DNA of 64,000 bases from Pedomonas sp051304405 (GCF_051304405.1 NZ_JBPPGG010000001.1:62001-126000); one strand, 5' to 3'. Shown: positions 44,031 through 53,826, numbered from the stretch's first letter. Numbers and translations: made by a program. Notes: generated by a model not told the origin, from the letters alone.

Positions 44031-44610
44031 GTTGAATGATTTTAAGGAGCGTCTGCCACGCCCCCTCCAGCACGCCCCTCCTGCCCGCACCGCCGCCAAG
44101 ACCAGGTGCGGCCCGTTGCCCCCGCTATACCTCGCCCTCAGGCAGGAAGACCCCAGCCCCTCACCCTTCTCCAGCCCCTCTGGCTGTTCGTCCGAAAGGT
44201 TGAATGATTTTAAGGAGCGACTGCGACGCCCCACCAGCCCGCGCCGCCAGCCCCCGCCACCAGTAAGACCGGGTGCGGCCCGATACCCCCGCTATACCTC
44301 TCCCTCAGGCGAGAAGACCGAAGCCCCTCACCCCTCCCCAACCTCCCTCTGGCTGTTCACCCTCAAGGTTGAATGATTTTAAGGAGCGACTGCGGCGCCC
44401 CCTCCAGCACGCGCCGCCAGCAAGACCAGGTGCGGCCCGTTACTCCCCCTATACCTCGCCCTCAGGCTGGAAGGCCCAAGCCCCTCGCCCTTCCCCAGCC
44501 CCTCTGGCTGTTCGTCCACAAGGCTGAATGATTTTAAGGAGCGACTGCCCCCTCCAGCACGCCTCTCCATTACGCACCGCCAGCAAGACCGGGTGCGACC
44601 CGTTACCTCT
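44031..44610. repeat. Tandem array of a ~168-bp unit
   Basis: Four copies start at GTTGAATG (44031, 44199, 44368) or GCTGAATG (44523). Spacings are 168, 169 and 155 bp. Each begins TTGAATGATTTTAAGGAGCG and continues through CAGCACGC, AAGACCAGGTGCGGCCC, CTATACCTC and CCCCTCTGGCTGTTC. A further fragment lies at 46897. The frame reading LNDFKERL recurs but breaks between units, so it is not treated as a gene. Confidence 0.8.
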
Positions 44611-44714
44611 CCCACTCCCCCAGAAAGGGCAGTACCGGCTCATGCCGGACGCGGTCCTTGCAAACGAATGGGGGATCGAAAGGGGGTCCAAGACCCCCTT
44701 TCACCCAAGAATCT
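44611..44714. repeat. End of repeat region with palindromic arm, downstream of argO
   Basis: AGGGGGTCCAAGACCCCCT (44681-44699) is preceded by AACGAATGGGGGATCG, the right-arm signature of the MITE-like family. It is followed by degenerate AACC-T-TCACCCCAAG repeats that run into the 3' end of argO. Confidence 0.6.
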
Positions 44715-45425
44715 TCACCCCAAGAGAACCCTCACCCCACCAACCTTCACCCCAAGTGAACCTTCACCCCAAGAACCTTCGGCCCACGACCCTTCACTCA
44801 AGGTCCCGTACCCTGCCACCAGATCGAGTGCGATGAGGGTCATGGTTGCGGCGATGAGGGCGTCGAGCACGCGCCATGCGGCGGGTTTGGCGAACAGCGG
44901 CCGCAGCAGGCGTGCGCCGTAGCCGAGGGCGAAGAAGAACAGGAACGAGGCGGACATTGCGCCGAGGGCGAAGGGGATTTTGCGGCCTTCGTATTGGGTG
45001 GAGATGGAGCCCAGCAGGAGGACGGTATCGAGGTAGACGTGCGGGTTGAGCCAGGTGAAGGCGAGGCATGTCAGCAGGGTTGCGCCGAGCCCCAGCCCGG
45101 CTCCTTCGGCCGGGTTGAGGCTGTTGCTGTTCTGGAGGGCCGAGCGGAGGCTCCGTGCGGCGTAGAACAGGAGGAACGCGGCGCCGCCGAAGCGCATGAC
45201 GGGTTCCAGCCACGGCAGGCGGGCGATGAGCGCGCCGAAGCCGGCCACGCCCACGCTGATGAGCGCGGCATCGGACAGGGCGCAGACAAGGCAGACGGGC
45301 AGCACGTATTCGCGCCGCAGCCCCTGCCGCAGCACGAAAGCGTTTTGCGCGCCGATGGCCACGATCAACCCCAGCCCCAGCATCAGACCTGCGCCGTAAG
45401 CGCTGAAGGACTCCCCGCTTGTCAT
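44715..45425 (-). CDS. argO: LysE/ArgO-family amino acid exporter
   Basis: 236 residues and six membrane spans. GLMLGLGLIVAIGAQNAFVLRQGLRREYV is the family N-terminus; FTWLNPHVYLDTVLLLGS is the conserved centre. It exports arginine or lysine. It faces an ArgP-type regulator across 86 bp, the standard arrangement. The last ~28 residues (SEGSWAEGSWGEGSLGVKVGG) are encoded by intergenic-style repeats and lie beyond the normal C-terminus, suggesting the original stop was lost and replaced by repeat sequence. Confidence 0.92.
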   Translation of the reverse strand: MTSGESFSAYGAGLMLGLGLIVAIGAQNAFVLRQGLRREYVLPVCLVCALSDAALISVGVAGFGALIARLPWLEPVMRFGGAAFLLFYAARSLRSALQNSNSLNPAEGAGLGLGATLLTCLAFTWLNPHVYLDTVLLLGSISTQYEGRKIPFALGAMSASFLFFFALGYGARLLRPLFAKPAAWRVLDALIAATMTLIALDLVAGYGTLSEGSWAEGSWGEGSLGVKVGGVRVLLG

Positions 45426-45511
45426 CCGCTTCTCCTTTCGCGGATTGACTAGCCCGGCTGCGATTCTTAGAAAAACTAAAGTTCCTTAGGTCTATTAAGC
45501 AATTCTAATCC

Positions 45512-46393
45512 ATGCTCGACTACCCCAGCCTGGAAGCGGTGGCCGCCGTGGTGCAGACCGGCAGCTTCGAGAAGGCCGCCCGCCAGCTCGGCATCACGCC
45601 GTCCGCCGTCTCCCAGCGGGTGAAGCTGCTGGAGGAGCGGCTCGGGGCGATCGTCATCGTGCGCGGCCAGCCCTGCACCGCCACGCCCCTTGGCACGCGC
45701 CTTTGCCGCCATGTGGAGAGCGTCGGCCTGCTGGAGTATGGCCTTCAGGCTGACCTCGCCAGCCTGCTGCCCGGCCGCCGCCCGGCGACGCTGCGCATTG
45801 CCGTCAATGCGGACAGCCTCGCCACCTGGTTCATCGACGCCATGGCCGCCACCGATGGACTGCTGTTCGATCTGGTGCTGGACGATCAGGACCACAGCGC
45901 GGACTGGCTGCGGCGGGGCGAGGTGAGCGCGGCCGTCACCGCCCATGCCGAGCCGGTGCAGGGGTGCGGCAGCCGGCCGCTCGGGGCCATGCGCTATCTG
46001 GCGACCGCCAGCCCGGCCTTCATGCGCCGCTGGTTCCCGAACGGCCTCGACGACGACGCGCTCGCCCGGGCCCCGTGCCTGTGCTTCAACGCCAAGGACG
46101 CGCTTCAGTCCCGCTGGATCGCCCGCGTGACCGGCCGGGCCATCGCGCCGCCGACCCATTGGCTGCCCTCCAGCCACGCCTTTGTGGACGCCGCCCTTGC
46201 CGGGCTCGGCTGGGGCATGAACCCGGAGCCCCTTGCCCGCCCCCACCTCGCCGCCGGACGTCTGGTCGAACTCCAGCCCGGCACCGCGCTCGACGTGCCC
46301 CTGTTCTGGCAGTGGTCCCGCGCCATCGACACTGCCCTCGCCCCCATGACCGCCGCCGTTCTTGCCGCTGCCGATCGTCATCTGGCGTGTTAG
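45512..46393 (+). CDS. argP: ArgP/LysG-type LysR regulator
   Basis: 293 residues. The HTH is LEAVAAVVQTGSFEKAARQLGITPSAVSQRVKLLEE, with the ArgP-type GAIVIVRGQPCTATPLG that follows. The effector domain (about 90-290) should bind arginine or lysine and switch argO on. It is divergent from argO, and the AT-rich gap holds T-N11-A type sites near the argO side. A palindromic repeat arm follows the stop. Confidence 0.92.
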   Translation: MLDYPSLEAVAAVVQTGSFEKAARQLGITPSAVSQRVKLLEERLGAIVIVRGQPCTATPLGTRLCRHVESVGLLEYGLQADLASLLPGRRPATLRIAVNADSLATWFIDAMAATDGLLFDLVLDDQDHSADWLRRGEVSAAVTAHAEPVQGCGSRPLGAMRYLATASPAFMRRWFPNGLDDDALARAPCLCFNAKDALQSRWIARVTGRAIAPPTHWLPSSHAFVDAALAGLGWGMNPEPLARPHLAAGRLVELQPGTALDVPLFWQWSRAIDTALAPMTAAVLAAADRHLAC

Positions 46394-47825
46394 GTTTTGG
46401 TTTTAAGGCGTTGTAATTTTTGTTTTTCGCAGGGGCCTGAGGCCCCTGCACCCCCTCCTTTTTATCTGCCGCACCCGGCATGACCGGCGTGCCTTCTGGA
46501 TCAGTGTTGACTGGGACGCGCCCGTCTTCTGGATCATGCATCTTCTGGATCATGCATCTTCTGGACCATGAATGATTGGAATGATTGGGACGCGCCCTTC
46601 ACCCGCCTTGGCACCCCACGTTCACCCTGGGGACGGCCCAAGCCAACGGACCGGGGCCGTCTCAACGCGGTGGGTCTTTGAACAGGGGATCCTTTGAACA
46701 GGAGATCCTTTGAATGGGCAAACTTTGAATGGGGCCTCCGGCCCCTTCATCTGCTGGCTCCCTTCATCTTCTGGCTCCCTTCATTTCCCGGCCGCTCTGC
46801 ACCTCCTGCCCCGCTCTGCATCACCTGTTTCCCCTCTGCATTGCTCGATCCTCTTTGCATCGCCCCACGTCCCCAACATTGCCCCCATTCCCGTTCGTTG
46901 AATGATTTTAATGAGCGACGGCCACATCGCGCCCCCGGCACCGCTATGCCCCACGCCACCGCCAGGCGCACCCGCACCCGCTCCCTTACGCCTCACGCTG
47001 ATGTCCACTACGCCGATTTCCGCCACGCTATCGCCCATCCCCGCCCCACCGGCCTGCGGCGGGTCGCAGATCGCACCCCCTCCGCCCGCAACCACAGGCG
47101 AGGATCGAGGCCGAACCGGAGCCCCCACCCCACCATCACGGTCCCACCGTCACGGCCCCAGCGTCACGGTGCGGGTGCGGCCCGAGCGGCGGCTGACCAG
47201 CGCCGTGGTCGTGCCTTTCAGGAAGCACGTCCCGGTTGAGGAAGAGCACGAGAAACAACAGCAGGAACAGGCCCGGCAGGGTGATGGCGCAGGTGATGGT
47301 GAAGGCCCACCAGGGCGATGGTGAAGGCCCGGCCGATACGCCTGCCAAATTACGCCCGCCGATACGCCGCCATGGAACACCACCATGGGATACCGCCATG
47401 GGACAGAACCGCTCACGCCCATGGAACGGGAGCGACTCGCCGGCATTCCCACCGTCCGTCAGGGGTGCCGGAGCATCAGACCACCGAAACGCCAGAGACT
47501 GGGAACTGGGAACTGAGAACCTGAAACCAGGGAACACCGAAACTTCGGGGCGTCAGACCGTCGGGAGTGTGTTGAACTGCCAGCCGGAGCGTTCGGCTGG
47601 CGCATCTTTCAGAACTGTCCCGGATCATGCCTGCCATCGTGACAATGGTCAATAGGTAATTCCCGCACAATATCGTTTTAAAGCAATCGTCTTGTCATTC
47701 CCCGGCGCCTCCACCCGCCGCACAAACGAAAACGGGCCGGCCTCGTGAGGCCAGCCCGTTTCCAAATTCGTTCAGCTTCAGGGCAACGCGGCGGTCGCCC
47801 TCTCCCCGGCAGGGGACGGCCGGAC
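46394..47825. repeat. 1.4-kb gap of degenerate short repeats
   Basis: It begins with a left-type palindromic arm (46429-46449, GCAGGGGCC arms), a likely argP terminator. Then come several short tandem families: CATCTTCTGGATCATG (about 46500-46570), CTTTGAACAGGGGATC-like (46676-46733), CTTCATCTTCTGGCTCC (46743-46790) and CTCTGCATC-type (46795-46865). At 46897 is a lone fragment of the 168-bp unit. GGCGATGGTGAAGGCCC occurs twice near 47295-47335. A leftward frame near 47136-47330 encodes one possible membrane helix, but I see no start context or homology and do not call a gene. Confidence 0.65.
47729..47763. terminator. Terminator of rpmE
   Basis: A GGGCCGGCCTC/GAGGCCAGCCC hairpin with one mismatch pair is flanked by A on the left and T on the right, so it works on both strands. 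It lies about 60 bp past the rpmE stop on the minus strand. Confidence 0.8.
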
Positions 47826-48053
47826 TTACTTGCCCAGCTTGAAGTTGCCGAAACGCTTGTTGAAGCGGGAGATCATGCCGCCATGGTCCATGACGCGCTG
47901 GTTGCCGCCGGTCCAGGCCGGGTGCGACTTCGGATCGATTTCCAGCACCATGGTGTCACCTTCCTTACCCCAGGTGGAGCGGGTCTGGTAGGTGGTGCCA
48001 TCCGTCATCTGGACAGTGATGATGTGATAGTCAGGATGAATGTTCTGCTTCAT
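47826..48053 (-). CDS. rpmE: 50S ribosomal protein bL31
   Basis: 75 residues: MKQNIHPDYHIITVQMTDGT at the start, with DIDPKSHPAWTGG-like EIDPKSHPAWTGG in the middle. It has no Cys, so it is the zinc-free form that alphaproteobacteria commonly carry. It bridges the ribosomal subunits. It is monocistronic with its own terminator; the divergent neighbour is an ABC exporter. Confidence 0.96.
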   Translation of the reverse strand: MKQNIHPDYHIITVQMTDGTTYQTRSTWGKEGDTMVLEIDPKSHPAWTGGNQRVMDHGGMISRFNKRFGNFKLGK

Positions 48054-48307
48054 GGCGTGCCTCGCTTCGGCTGGTTGCCGACCAGTCCATCTGAAAGAAA
48101 GCGGGCTTCTACTCGAAGCGGCGCGCCGACGCAAGGGGGCGGCGCACCGATCGTGCCGCCCGGGCGACTCCGGCGCGCGGCCTGCACCCGGCGGGCCCTT
48201 CCGCGCCCCCGAGTCTGCCCCGGCCGGGGTGCGCTGCGCTGTCGCGCCGGCGGGGAGGATCTCCCGCGCGATTGTGCTGGGCAAGGGAGGCTGATAAGGG
48301 TGCCCGC

Positions 48308-50092
48308 ATGACCGACCACCCCCCTGTCTCCATTCGCCGCCGCCTGGCGCATCTTCAGACGGTCTGGCAGTTCGTCCGGCGCTATCCGGGCCATCTGGCC
48401 GTTGCGGTTCTGTCCCTGCTGCTCGCCTCCGGCGCGACGCTCGCCATTCCGCAGGGCTTCCGCTACGTGGTGGACCACGGCTTCGGGGCGCAGGACCCCG
48501 CCGCCATCACCCCCTACTTCCTGGGGCTTCTCGGCATCGTCGGGGTTCTGGCGCTGGCAACAGCCACGCGCTTCTACTGCGTCACCTGGCTGGGCGAGCG
48601 GGTCATCGCCGACCTGCGCACGGCGGTGCACCGGCACCTGCTCACCCTCTCGCCCCAGTTCTTCGAGGAAAACCGCCCGTCCGAAATCGCCTCGCGCCTC
48701 ACGGCGGATACCACCATCATCGAGCAGGTGGTGGGCACGTCCGTCTCCGTGGCGCTGCGGAACCTCATCACCGGCATCGGCGGGGTGGCACTGCTGTTCA
48801 TCACCAGCCCCAAGCACGCGGCGCTCCTCATGCTGGTCATCCCGGCCACCGTCGTTCCCATCATCGTGCTCGGCCGCCGGGTGCGCAAACTCTCCCGCAC
48901 CAGCCAGGATGCGGTGGCGGAGGTGGCAACGCTCGCCGACGAGGCCCTCGGGGCCATTCGCGTCGTCCAGGCCTTCACCCAGGAGCAGCGCGAGGCCCAG
49001 CGCTTCACCCGCATCGTCGAGGGCGCGTTCGGGGCCGCCCGCCGCCGCTTCACCGCCCGCGCGGTGCTGACGGCGCTGGTCATTCTCCTCGTGTTCTCGG
49101 CCATCACCTTTGTGCTGTGGGAAGGCGCGCGCGATGTCATCGCCGGCAACCTCTCCGGCGGGGCGATCACCGCCTTCGTGCTGTGGGCCGCGCTGGTGGC
49201 CGGGGCCATCGGCTCGCTGACGGAAGTGTTCGGCGACGTGATGCGGGCGGCGGGCGCGGCCAGCCGCCTGTCCGAGCTGCTGCGCGCTGACCCGATCATC
49301 AAGCGCCCGGCCAACCCGGTCCCCCTGCCCGTGCCCGCGCGCGGCGAGGTGGAATTCGACCACGTTGAGTTCGCCTACCCCACCGCCACCGACGCCCCGG
49401 CCCTGCACGACCTCACCCTCTCGGTGCGCCCGGGCGAGACCGTGGCGGTGGTCGGCCCGTCCGGCGCAGGCAAGTCCACCCTGTTCCAGCTGATCCAGCG
49501 CTTCTACGACCCCCAGGGCGGGGAGATCCGCATCGATGGCGTGCCGCTCCCCCAGGCCGACCCGCAGGAGCTGCGCGCGCGCATGGCCGTGGTGCCGCAG
49601 GAGACGGTGATCTTCGCGGCTACCGCCTACGAGAACATCCTCTACGGCCGCCCCGACGCCACCGAGGCGGAAGTCTGGGCCGCCGCCGAGGCCGCCAACG
49701 CCGCCGAGTTCCTGCGCGCCCTGCCCCAGGGCATCCACACCTGGCTGGGCGAGTCCGGCGTGCGCCTCTCGGGCGGCCAGCGCCAGCGTCTTGCCATCGC
49801 CCGCGCCATCCTGCGCGACGCGCCCATCCTGCTGCTGGACGAAGCCACCTCCGCCCTCGACGCCGAGTCCGAACGCCTCGTCCAGCAGGCGCTGGAAAAG
49901 CTGATGGCCGGGCGGACCACCCTCGTCATCGCCCACCGCCTCGCCACCGTGGTGCGCGCCGACCGCATCATCGTGCTCGAAAAGGGCCGCATCGTTGCCC
50001 AAGGCACCCACCAGGAACTGCTCGCTCAGGGCGGGCTCTACGCACGCCTCGCCAACCTCCAGTTCGACGCCGCCGCCGAGGCGGTGTCCTGA
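48308..50092 (+). CDS. ABC exporter, fused membrane and ATPase domains (MsbA/multidrug type)
   Basis: 594 residues. Six membrane spans (about 20-310) are followed by a nucleotide-binding domain: Walker A GPSGAGKST, Q-loop VPQETVIF, signature RLSGGQRQR, Walker B ILLLDEATSALD, H-loop AHRL. This is a homodimeric half-transporter like MsbA or LmrA. A lipid, peptide or drug substrate cannot be distinguished. ATG 48308 is chosen; it lies 254 bp from the divergent rpmE. Hairpin arrays follow the stop. Confidence 0.92.
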   Translation: MTDHPPVSIRRRLAHLQTVWQFVRRYPGHLAVAVLSLLLASGATLAIPQGFRYVVDHGFGAQDPAAITPYFLGLLGIVGVLALATATRFYCVTWLGERVIADLRTAVHRHLLTLSPQFFEENRPSEIASRLTADTTIIEQVVGTSVSVALRNLITGIGGVALLFITSPKHAALLMLVIPATVVPIIVLGRRVRKLSRTSQDAVAEVATLADEALGAIRVVQAFTQEQREAQRFTRIVEGAFGAARRRFTARAVLTALVILLVFSAITFVLWEGARDVIAGNLSGGAITAFVLWAALVAGAIGSLTEVFGDVMRAAGAASRLSELLRADPIIKRPANPVPLPVPARGEVEFDHVEFAYPTATDAPALHDLTLSVRPGETVAVVGPSGAGKSTLFQLIQRFYDPQGGEIRIDGVPLPQADPQELRARMAVVPQETVIFAATAYENILYGRPDATEAEVWAAAEAANAAEFLRALPQGIHTWLGESGVRLSGGQRQRLAIARAILRDAPILLLDEATSALDAESERLVQQALEKLMAGRTTLVIAHRLATVVRADRIIVLEKGRIVAQGTHQELLAQGGLYARLANLQFDAAAEAVS

Positions 50093-50109
50093 TTGCCAGG
50101 GTTGTCCCT

Positions 50110-50188
50110 GTGCGCGGAGGCGCACAAAGGAGACTGTGCGCGGAGGCGCACAAACAGGACTATGCGCGGAGGCGCACAAACAGGAAAT
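50110..50188. repeat. GTGCGC hairpin array A
   Basis: Three copies of GTGCGCGGAGGCGCAC (50110-50125, 50136-50151, 50162-50177, the last with one change), 26 bp apart, each followed by AAA and AGGA-like spacers. Each is a perfect 6-bp stem with a GGAG loop. The same unit recurs at 52425-52515. Confidence 0.85.
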
Positions 50189-50652
50189 GCAGGGGGATCT
50201 TGATCCCCCTGCACCCCCTTTTCGTTTCTCGGGCCGCGCCCGGTCGCTAGAGCCACATTCTTCGGAATTGAACGGGGCGCATCTGGCAGGCGCGCAGCGC
50301 CCTTTCCTCAACCCCGAGCCCGGTCGCTAGAGCAGCGCCTTACAGGGCTGATCAGGACGCGCGAGCGGAACGCACCCCGCCCCGTCTTTCACGCCGCGAG
50401 CAGTCCTCTGCCGGACCGGACCTCCCGGCCCTGCCAGGCCAGAACCACCTCGGCACGCACCGTACCCGGCTCATCTCGCACAACACCTCACCCCCACCCC
50501 GGCCATACCCACCCCCAGCCGCCCTTCTGGCAAAGTGTCATAAGTGACATCCATGTCGCGCGATCACGCCTCCGCTCGCGCGCACCCGCGCAGCAAGGCG
50601 CGGCCCGATGAGAGTCAGGGAGGTTGCCAGGAGGGTCCGCGCCCCTCCTGCA
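50189..50652. repeat. MITE-like element between the ABC exporter and the unknown gene
   Basis: The left arm GCAGGGGGATC-TT-GATCCCCCTGC (50189-50212) is followed by ACCCCCTTTTCG. The imperfect right arm is at 50625-50650, preceded by GGGAGGTT. The interior is longer than in other copies and includes CCCGGTCGCTAGAGC twice, 86 bp apart. With the ~100 bp that follow, this accounts for the 661-bp gap before the next gene; no other gene is visible. Confidence 0.65.
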
Positions 50653-50753
50653 AACCCATTCTGCCCCCAAACCCGAAAACAACCTTGTCCTTGCAATCCG
50701 GCGCCGGTTAACTCTCCCGGTTCAGTTCCTTTACCGTGACGAGTTCCTGTACC

Positions 50754-52382
50754 ATGCGTCTCAAGTCCACCCTGACGCCGCGTCAGATCGGCTACCGCCT
50801 CCACCAGATCATTCTCGACATGCAGGCGGCGGACGAGCGGCTGCTCTCGCGCATCGAGTTCGACACCATCACCACCGAGGAGATGCGCGCGCTGGCGGCC
50901 TCCCTGCTGACGGGGGACACCCAGTACGTCCGCACCACCGGCGAGACGCTGGAACAGGCGGCGCTGGCGCCGGACTGGGGCTCGTGGATCGAGGGCCAGC
51001 CCCTCACCACGGCCGTGCTGTCGAACCGGGCGGTGCTGGTGGATCTGCTGCCGGTCGCGCCCGAGGACTTCCCCGCCATCTACAGCTGCACGGTGGGCCA
51101 GTTCATCGCCATCGTGAAGTGGTTCCAGCGCAACCACAAGCGCATCCACATCAACCTGCGGGACCTCGACCCCGATGTCCCCGCCACCTTCGACGCCTAC
51201 GCCGCCCAGACCGAGTCGATCGGCCTGATCCTTCAGGAGCTTGAGGACAACGGCCTGTTCTATTGCCTGGCCGCGCGGCGCAACATCCTGTTCTCGCTGG
51301 CGGACCAGAATCGCCCGCACGACCGCCTGCGCCTGAAGCGCTACCACGGCAGCGAGCAGCAGCGCATTGCCGAATACTACCCCCGCCTCGAGGAGGCCTG
51401 GCGCAGCGCCCGCTCGCCCGAGGAGCGCGCGCGCCTGGCGGGTGCCGAGGTGCGCGGCGGCCACCTCATCCACCCGCGCCAGTTCGCCTGGCGGCTGGCC
51501 TACTACCAGGCCTACCGCGACATCTTCTCGGACGTGACCGAGACAGCCATCGACGCCCTCCTGCGCGTGCAGGACCCCCGCCCCGAGGAGCTGGCCGAGC
51601 TGGCCCGCCTGGCCACCCTCTATCACCACCGCTTCACCGCGCCGATCACCGGAGCCTTCGGCGGCACCTACAACATGCGCCTGTCCGAATACGCGCCCAT
51701 GCTCGACTACATCACCGCCAGCACGGTGCACGACCGCGTCCACGGCGTGCAGAACCACAAGGCGGTCACCGACGCCGAGGCCGAGATCTGGGAGTGGATC
51801 GCCACGGAAAACGTGCGCAAGGAAGAACGCCGCCTCTCCAGCTCCGTCAGCACCGTGTGGTCGATGATCCAGCGCCAGTCCGACGTGAAGGACGAGACCA
51901 TCGACTACATCCTCAACCAGGCCAAACCCATCACCGACGACATCCAGGCCTACCGCGACGACCTCATCTCGGCGGTCCGCGCCTCCCTCCTGGAGCAAAA
52001 CCGGGTGAAGGCGGACAGCCTCACCACCGCCCGCGCCTACGCCGAGGCGCTCAATCGCTATGACACCAGCCTCATCCTTGGCGAAATGGAAACGGCGGTG
52101 AAAAAGGTGAGCTGCATCGGCAGCCGCATCGCCAGCCAGGTGCTGATCGGCTTCGGAGCCGGCTTCGGCATCCCCGGCCTCGGCGGCATGCTGGCCGGCG
52201 CGGCCACCTTCGGCGTCTCGGCCGAAGGCCTTGGCGCCCTGTTCGGCGAAATCGGCAAGGAGCCAACCCAGAACAGCCTGTCCTCCATGTTCTCCCGCGC
52301 CCTCGGCAAGACCGAAGCCCGAATGCAGATCGTCGGCGTGCTGGAAGACATCTCCCGCCGCCAGCCGGTCCGGCGGGGGTAG
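50754..52382 (+). CDS. Large uncharacterised protein
   Basis: 542 residues, not matched to any family I recognise. It is largely alpha-helical and charged, with blocks VGQFIAIVKWFQRNHKRIHI, RYHGSEQQRIAEYYPRLEEAW and HPRQFAWRLAYYQAYRDIF. A Gly-rich hydrophobic stretch near residues 455-495 (SQVLIGFGAGFGIPGLGGML) could enter a membrane. No signal peptide, nucleotide-binding or nuclease motif is visible. Codon use is as GC-rich as that of neighbours and frame bias is clear, so it is a real gene. Repeat arrays flank it on both sides. The ribosome site before ATG 50754 is weak. Confidence 0.75.
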   Translation: MRLKSTLTPRQIGYRLHQIILDMQAADERLLSRIEFDTITTEEMRALAASLLTGDTQYVRTTGETLEQAALAPDWGSWIEGQPLTTAVLSNRAVLVDLLPVAPEDFPAIYSCTVGQFIAIVKWFQRNHKRIHINLRDLDPDVPATFDAYAAQTESIGLILQELEDNGLFYCLAARRNILFSLADQNRPHDRLRLKRYHGSEQQRIAEYYPRLEEAWRSARSPEERARLAGAEVRGGHLIHPRQFAWRLAYYQAYRDIFSDVTETAIDALLRVQDPRPEELAELARLATLYHHRFTAPITGAFGGTYNMRLSEYAPMLDYITASTVHDRVHGVQNHKAVTDAEAEIWEWIATENVRKEERRLSSSVSTVWSMIQRQSDVKDETIDYILNQAKPITDDIQAYRDDLISAVRASLLEQNRVKADSLTTARAYAEALNRYDTSLILGEMETAVKKVSCIGSRIASQVLIGFGAGFGIPGLGGMLAGAATFGVSAEGLGALFGEIGKEPTQNSLSSMFSRALGKTEARMQIVGVLEDISRRQPVRRG

Positions 52383-52400
52383 GTTACGGTCTTTTTGATT

Positions 52401-52530
52401 TTGCAGGGGATCTTGGATCCCCCCGTGCGCGGAGGCGCACAAACAAGACCGTGCGCGGAGGCGCACAAACAGGAAATGCAGGGGGATCTTGATCCCCCCG
52501 TGCGCGGAGGCGCACAAACAAGAAATGCAG
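52401..52530. repeat. GTGCGC hairpin array B, interleaved with GATC palindromes
   Basis: GTGCGCGGAGGCGCAC occurs at 52425-52440, 52451-52466 and 52500-52515. Between and around these lie GCAGGGGATC-type palindromes starting at 52403 and 52478, making a compound unit of about 49 bp. It begins about 20 bp after the stop of the unknown gene, as array A follows the ABC gene. Confidence 0.85.
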
Positions 52531-52711
52531 GGGGATCTTGATCCCCCTGCCACCCCCTGTTCGTTTTTCGGGACGCGGCTGTCATCACCCGCACGTCCCG
52601 ATAGATCCGGCAAGAGAAAGGGCCGCGCCCGGCATCACGGACACAGCCCTTTCAACGAATGGCCCTTTCAACAAAAGGGAGGTGCAGGAGGGGTAAGCCC
52701 CTCCTGCAAAA
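52527..52711. repeat. MITE-like element downstream of the unknown gene
   Basis: The left arm is at 52527-52550 (GCAGGGGGATC arms) and the right arm at 52684-52707 (GCAGGAGGGG arms) followed by seven A. The interior shares GGACACAGCCCTT with the element at 14212-14376. It lies between convergent genes and probably terminates both. Confidence 0.7.
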
Positions 52712-52741
52712 AAACCTTCAAAATCAAAAAATCAGACGGCG

Positions 52742-53395
<654 letters not shown>

Positions 53396-53517
53396 TCCTG
53401 CACTGGTCCCCACGCTCAATCGTTCCCGGGCCGTCTAGCATGCGCCAGCTTGCGCCCGAATGAATGGAAGTTCCCGGGAGTCCGCCCTGCCGTATTCCGC
53501 CAGGGGACGTTGCGCCG

Positions 53518-53826
53518 TTATTCCTGCTCCGGGTTGACGCTGTTGATGCGGTCGCGCATCACCTGGCTGGCCTTGAAGGTGAGCACCCGACGCGGCTCGA
53601 TCGGCACTTCCTCGCCGGTCTTGGGGTTGCGTCCGACCCGCCCGCCCTTCTGCCGCAGAACGAAGCTGCCGAAGGAGGACAGCTTCACGTTCTGTCCCGA
53701 TACCAGCGTATCGGAGATCAGGGCGAGAACTTGCTCGACGAGCGCGGCGGACTCAGCCCTGGACAAGCCGATTTCCTGATAGACGGCCTCGCTCAAGTCG
53801 GCGCGCGTGACTGTGTTGCTGGACAT
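53518..53826 (-). CDS. ihfA: Integration host factor alpha subunit
   Basis: 102 residues of the HU/IHF fold. The DNA-bending arm motif GRNPKTGEEVPIEPRRVLTF is intact, with SSFGSFVLRQKGGRVGRNP before it. It dimerises with IhfB to bend DNA for replication, recombination and promoter activation. It sits after fabH in the conserved plsX-fabH-ihfA-merR order. Confidence 0.95.
   Translation of the reverse strand: MSSNTVTRADLSEAVYQEIGLSRAESAALVEQVLALISDTLVSGQNVKLSSFGSFVLRQKGGRVGRNPKTGEEVPIEPRRVLTFKASQVMRDRINSVNPEQE

Noticed and set aside
43723..44376. Open frame of 217 codons with Pro/Thr/Ser tracts and LNDFKER repeats
   Set aside because: It is made of microsatellite and 168-bp repeat DNA; unit lengths that are not multiples of three break the frame further on. 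No start signal is evident.
44031..44610. CRISPR or phage-type tandem array
   Set aside because: The whole 168-bp unit is repeated, with no unique spacers.
47136..47537. Leftward frame with one hydrophobic segment (LPGLFLLLFLVLFL)
   Set aside because: There is no ribosome site, no homology I recognise, and it lies in degenerate repeat DNA. It may be a decayed membrane gene, but I cannot support a call.
50110..52530. CRISPR array
   Set aside because: Repeat units are 16 bp and palindromic, and the spacers are short and nearly identical to each other. No cas genes are present.
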